A stretch of DNA of 64,000 bases from Galeopsis tetrahit (Eukaryota > Streptophyta > Magnoliopsida > Lamiales > Lamiaceae): NCBI GenBank assembly GCA_963675135.1, contig OY776123.1, positions 17,577,840 to 17,641,839 of the forward strand, written 5' to 3'. Positions 63,427-64,000 of this stretch are shown piece by piece (the stretch's first letter is position 1; each line of letters opens with the position of its first letter). The translations under genes were made by a program, and so were the position numbers. The notes below the pieces were generated by a model. That model saw nothing but the letters and a program-made list of their open reading frames with translations. It was not told where the DNA came from and did no database searches.

Positions 63427-64000
63427 ATGGCTAACAATGCAGTTCCAGGAGATGCTGTCAACACCATCAATAACATGGGTCCAAACCAAGTCAATCATAT
63501 TTCTCATCACAAGTTGCCAATGTTCTCAATTGAGAATTATGATTTCTGGAAGATCAGGATGAGAGCTCATCTTGCTTGCCAGCATGATGAAATGCTCAAA
63601 TTCATCACCAGAGGGCCATTCACATTCACCAAAGCAAATCCCAAGCTCACTGATGCTCAGAAAGCAGATCCAAGGGAGTTGCTACCAAAGGATGAAAATG
63701 ATTTTACAGCTGAAGAAAGAAAAAGACACAACCTGAACTACATTGCCATGAATACCTTGTACCAGACTATTCCAGATGCAGTGATGGGAAGAGTGTACCA
63801 CTGCACATCAGCAAAAGAAATTTGGGATACCTTAGCACTTATGTGTGAAGGTACCCAAAAGATAAAGGAAAACAAGCTTCAAGTGGCTATCCAAAAATAT
63901 GAACAATTCTCTATAGAAGCCAATGAAACTATTGATCATCTTGATGGCAGATTCACTGACATCATGAATGAGATAAAATCTCTTGGCAAGTTCTATGCCA
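63427..64000 (+). CDS. Copia gag, 5' part, runs off the window
   Basis: Open frame from ATG 63427 to the window end (191 codons). MANNAVPGDAVNTINNMG..., then LPMFSIENYDFWKIRMRAHL (the usual F-G-NY-W--RM motif of copia gag), MNTLYQTIPDAVMGRVYHCT, EIWDTLALMCEGTQKIKENK, and ETIDHLDGRFTDIMNEIKSL, all typical of the UBN2-type gag domain. No stop or frameshift in the visible part, so this element may be young. The CCHC knuckle and polyprotein would follow outside. By family it forms the retroelement particle. Confidence 0.88.
   Translation, partial: MANNAVPGDAVNTINNMGPNQVNHISHHKLPMFSIENYDFWKIRMRAHLACQHDEMLKFITRGPFTFTKANPKLTDAQKADPRELLPKDENDFTAEERKRHNLNYIAMNTLYQTIPDAVMGRVYHCTSAKEIWDTLALMCEGTQKIKENKLQVAIQKYEQFSIEANETIDHLDGRFTDIMNEIKSLGKFYA

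Overview
The window is nuclear DNA of a flowering plant, most likely a eudicot. It is AT-rich, its genes have TATA boxes, one gene keeps a GT-AG intron, two loci match plant miR157, and most of the remaining sequence is plant-type transposons: L1-like LINEs, hAT, Mutator-like (MULE), CACTA and Stowaway elements and a Ty1/copia element. I cannot name the species. Nothing bacterial, organellar or viral was recognised.

Left part (1-21 kb): a tandem family of four small intronless genes for basic proteins of 126, 125, 91 and 85 aa (starts at 759, 11993, 14397 and 20711), plus the decayed tail of a fifth copy near 15.1 kb. All four intact copies share a core promoter in which a W-box core (TTGACC) lies about 20 bp before a TATA box. 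The array has been pulled apart by transposons. An L1-like LINE (about 1676-10514), itself hit by two hAT elements and one long non-coding LTR-like element, separates genes 1 and 2. A minus-strand LINE carrying a palindromic MULE (16131-20282) sits in the upstream region of gene 4.

Middle part (21-42 kb): non-autonomous MULEs, a hAT element, a foldback element with a minisatellite core, and then the most interesting locus. A segmental duplication of about 4-5 kb (copies near 27.84-32.9 kb and 37.37-41.85 kb) carries one MIR157-type microRNA precursor per copy, each with its own TATA box. About 3 kb upstream of each precursor lies a 291-bp block that I read as identical in both copies, although its surroundings have diverged and gained different MITEs. 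Copy A also has two extra partial copies of the miRNA 5' arm just upstream of the hairpin.

Right part (42-64 kb): a CACTA element with a broken TNP2 transposase and mismatched flanks, a minus-strand LINE reverse transcriptase with a long open frame, a small possibly secreted ORF (47963), a 4.7-kb stretch without genes, and a MULE next to a Myb/SANT-like gene that a second CACTA element has split with a perfect 3-bp target duplication. CACTA 3'-end fragments with tRNA-like sequence follow, then a LINE 3' end interrupted by an LTR-like element, which is in turn interrupted by a copia element (LTR, tRNA-Met primer site, start of gag) that runs off the window.

The host genes look to be the four small basic-protein genes, the two MIR157 loci, possibly the 47963 ORF, and the dead Myb/SANT-like gene. 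Nearly everything else is mobile DNA or its decay products. All alignments were made by eye.
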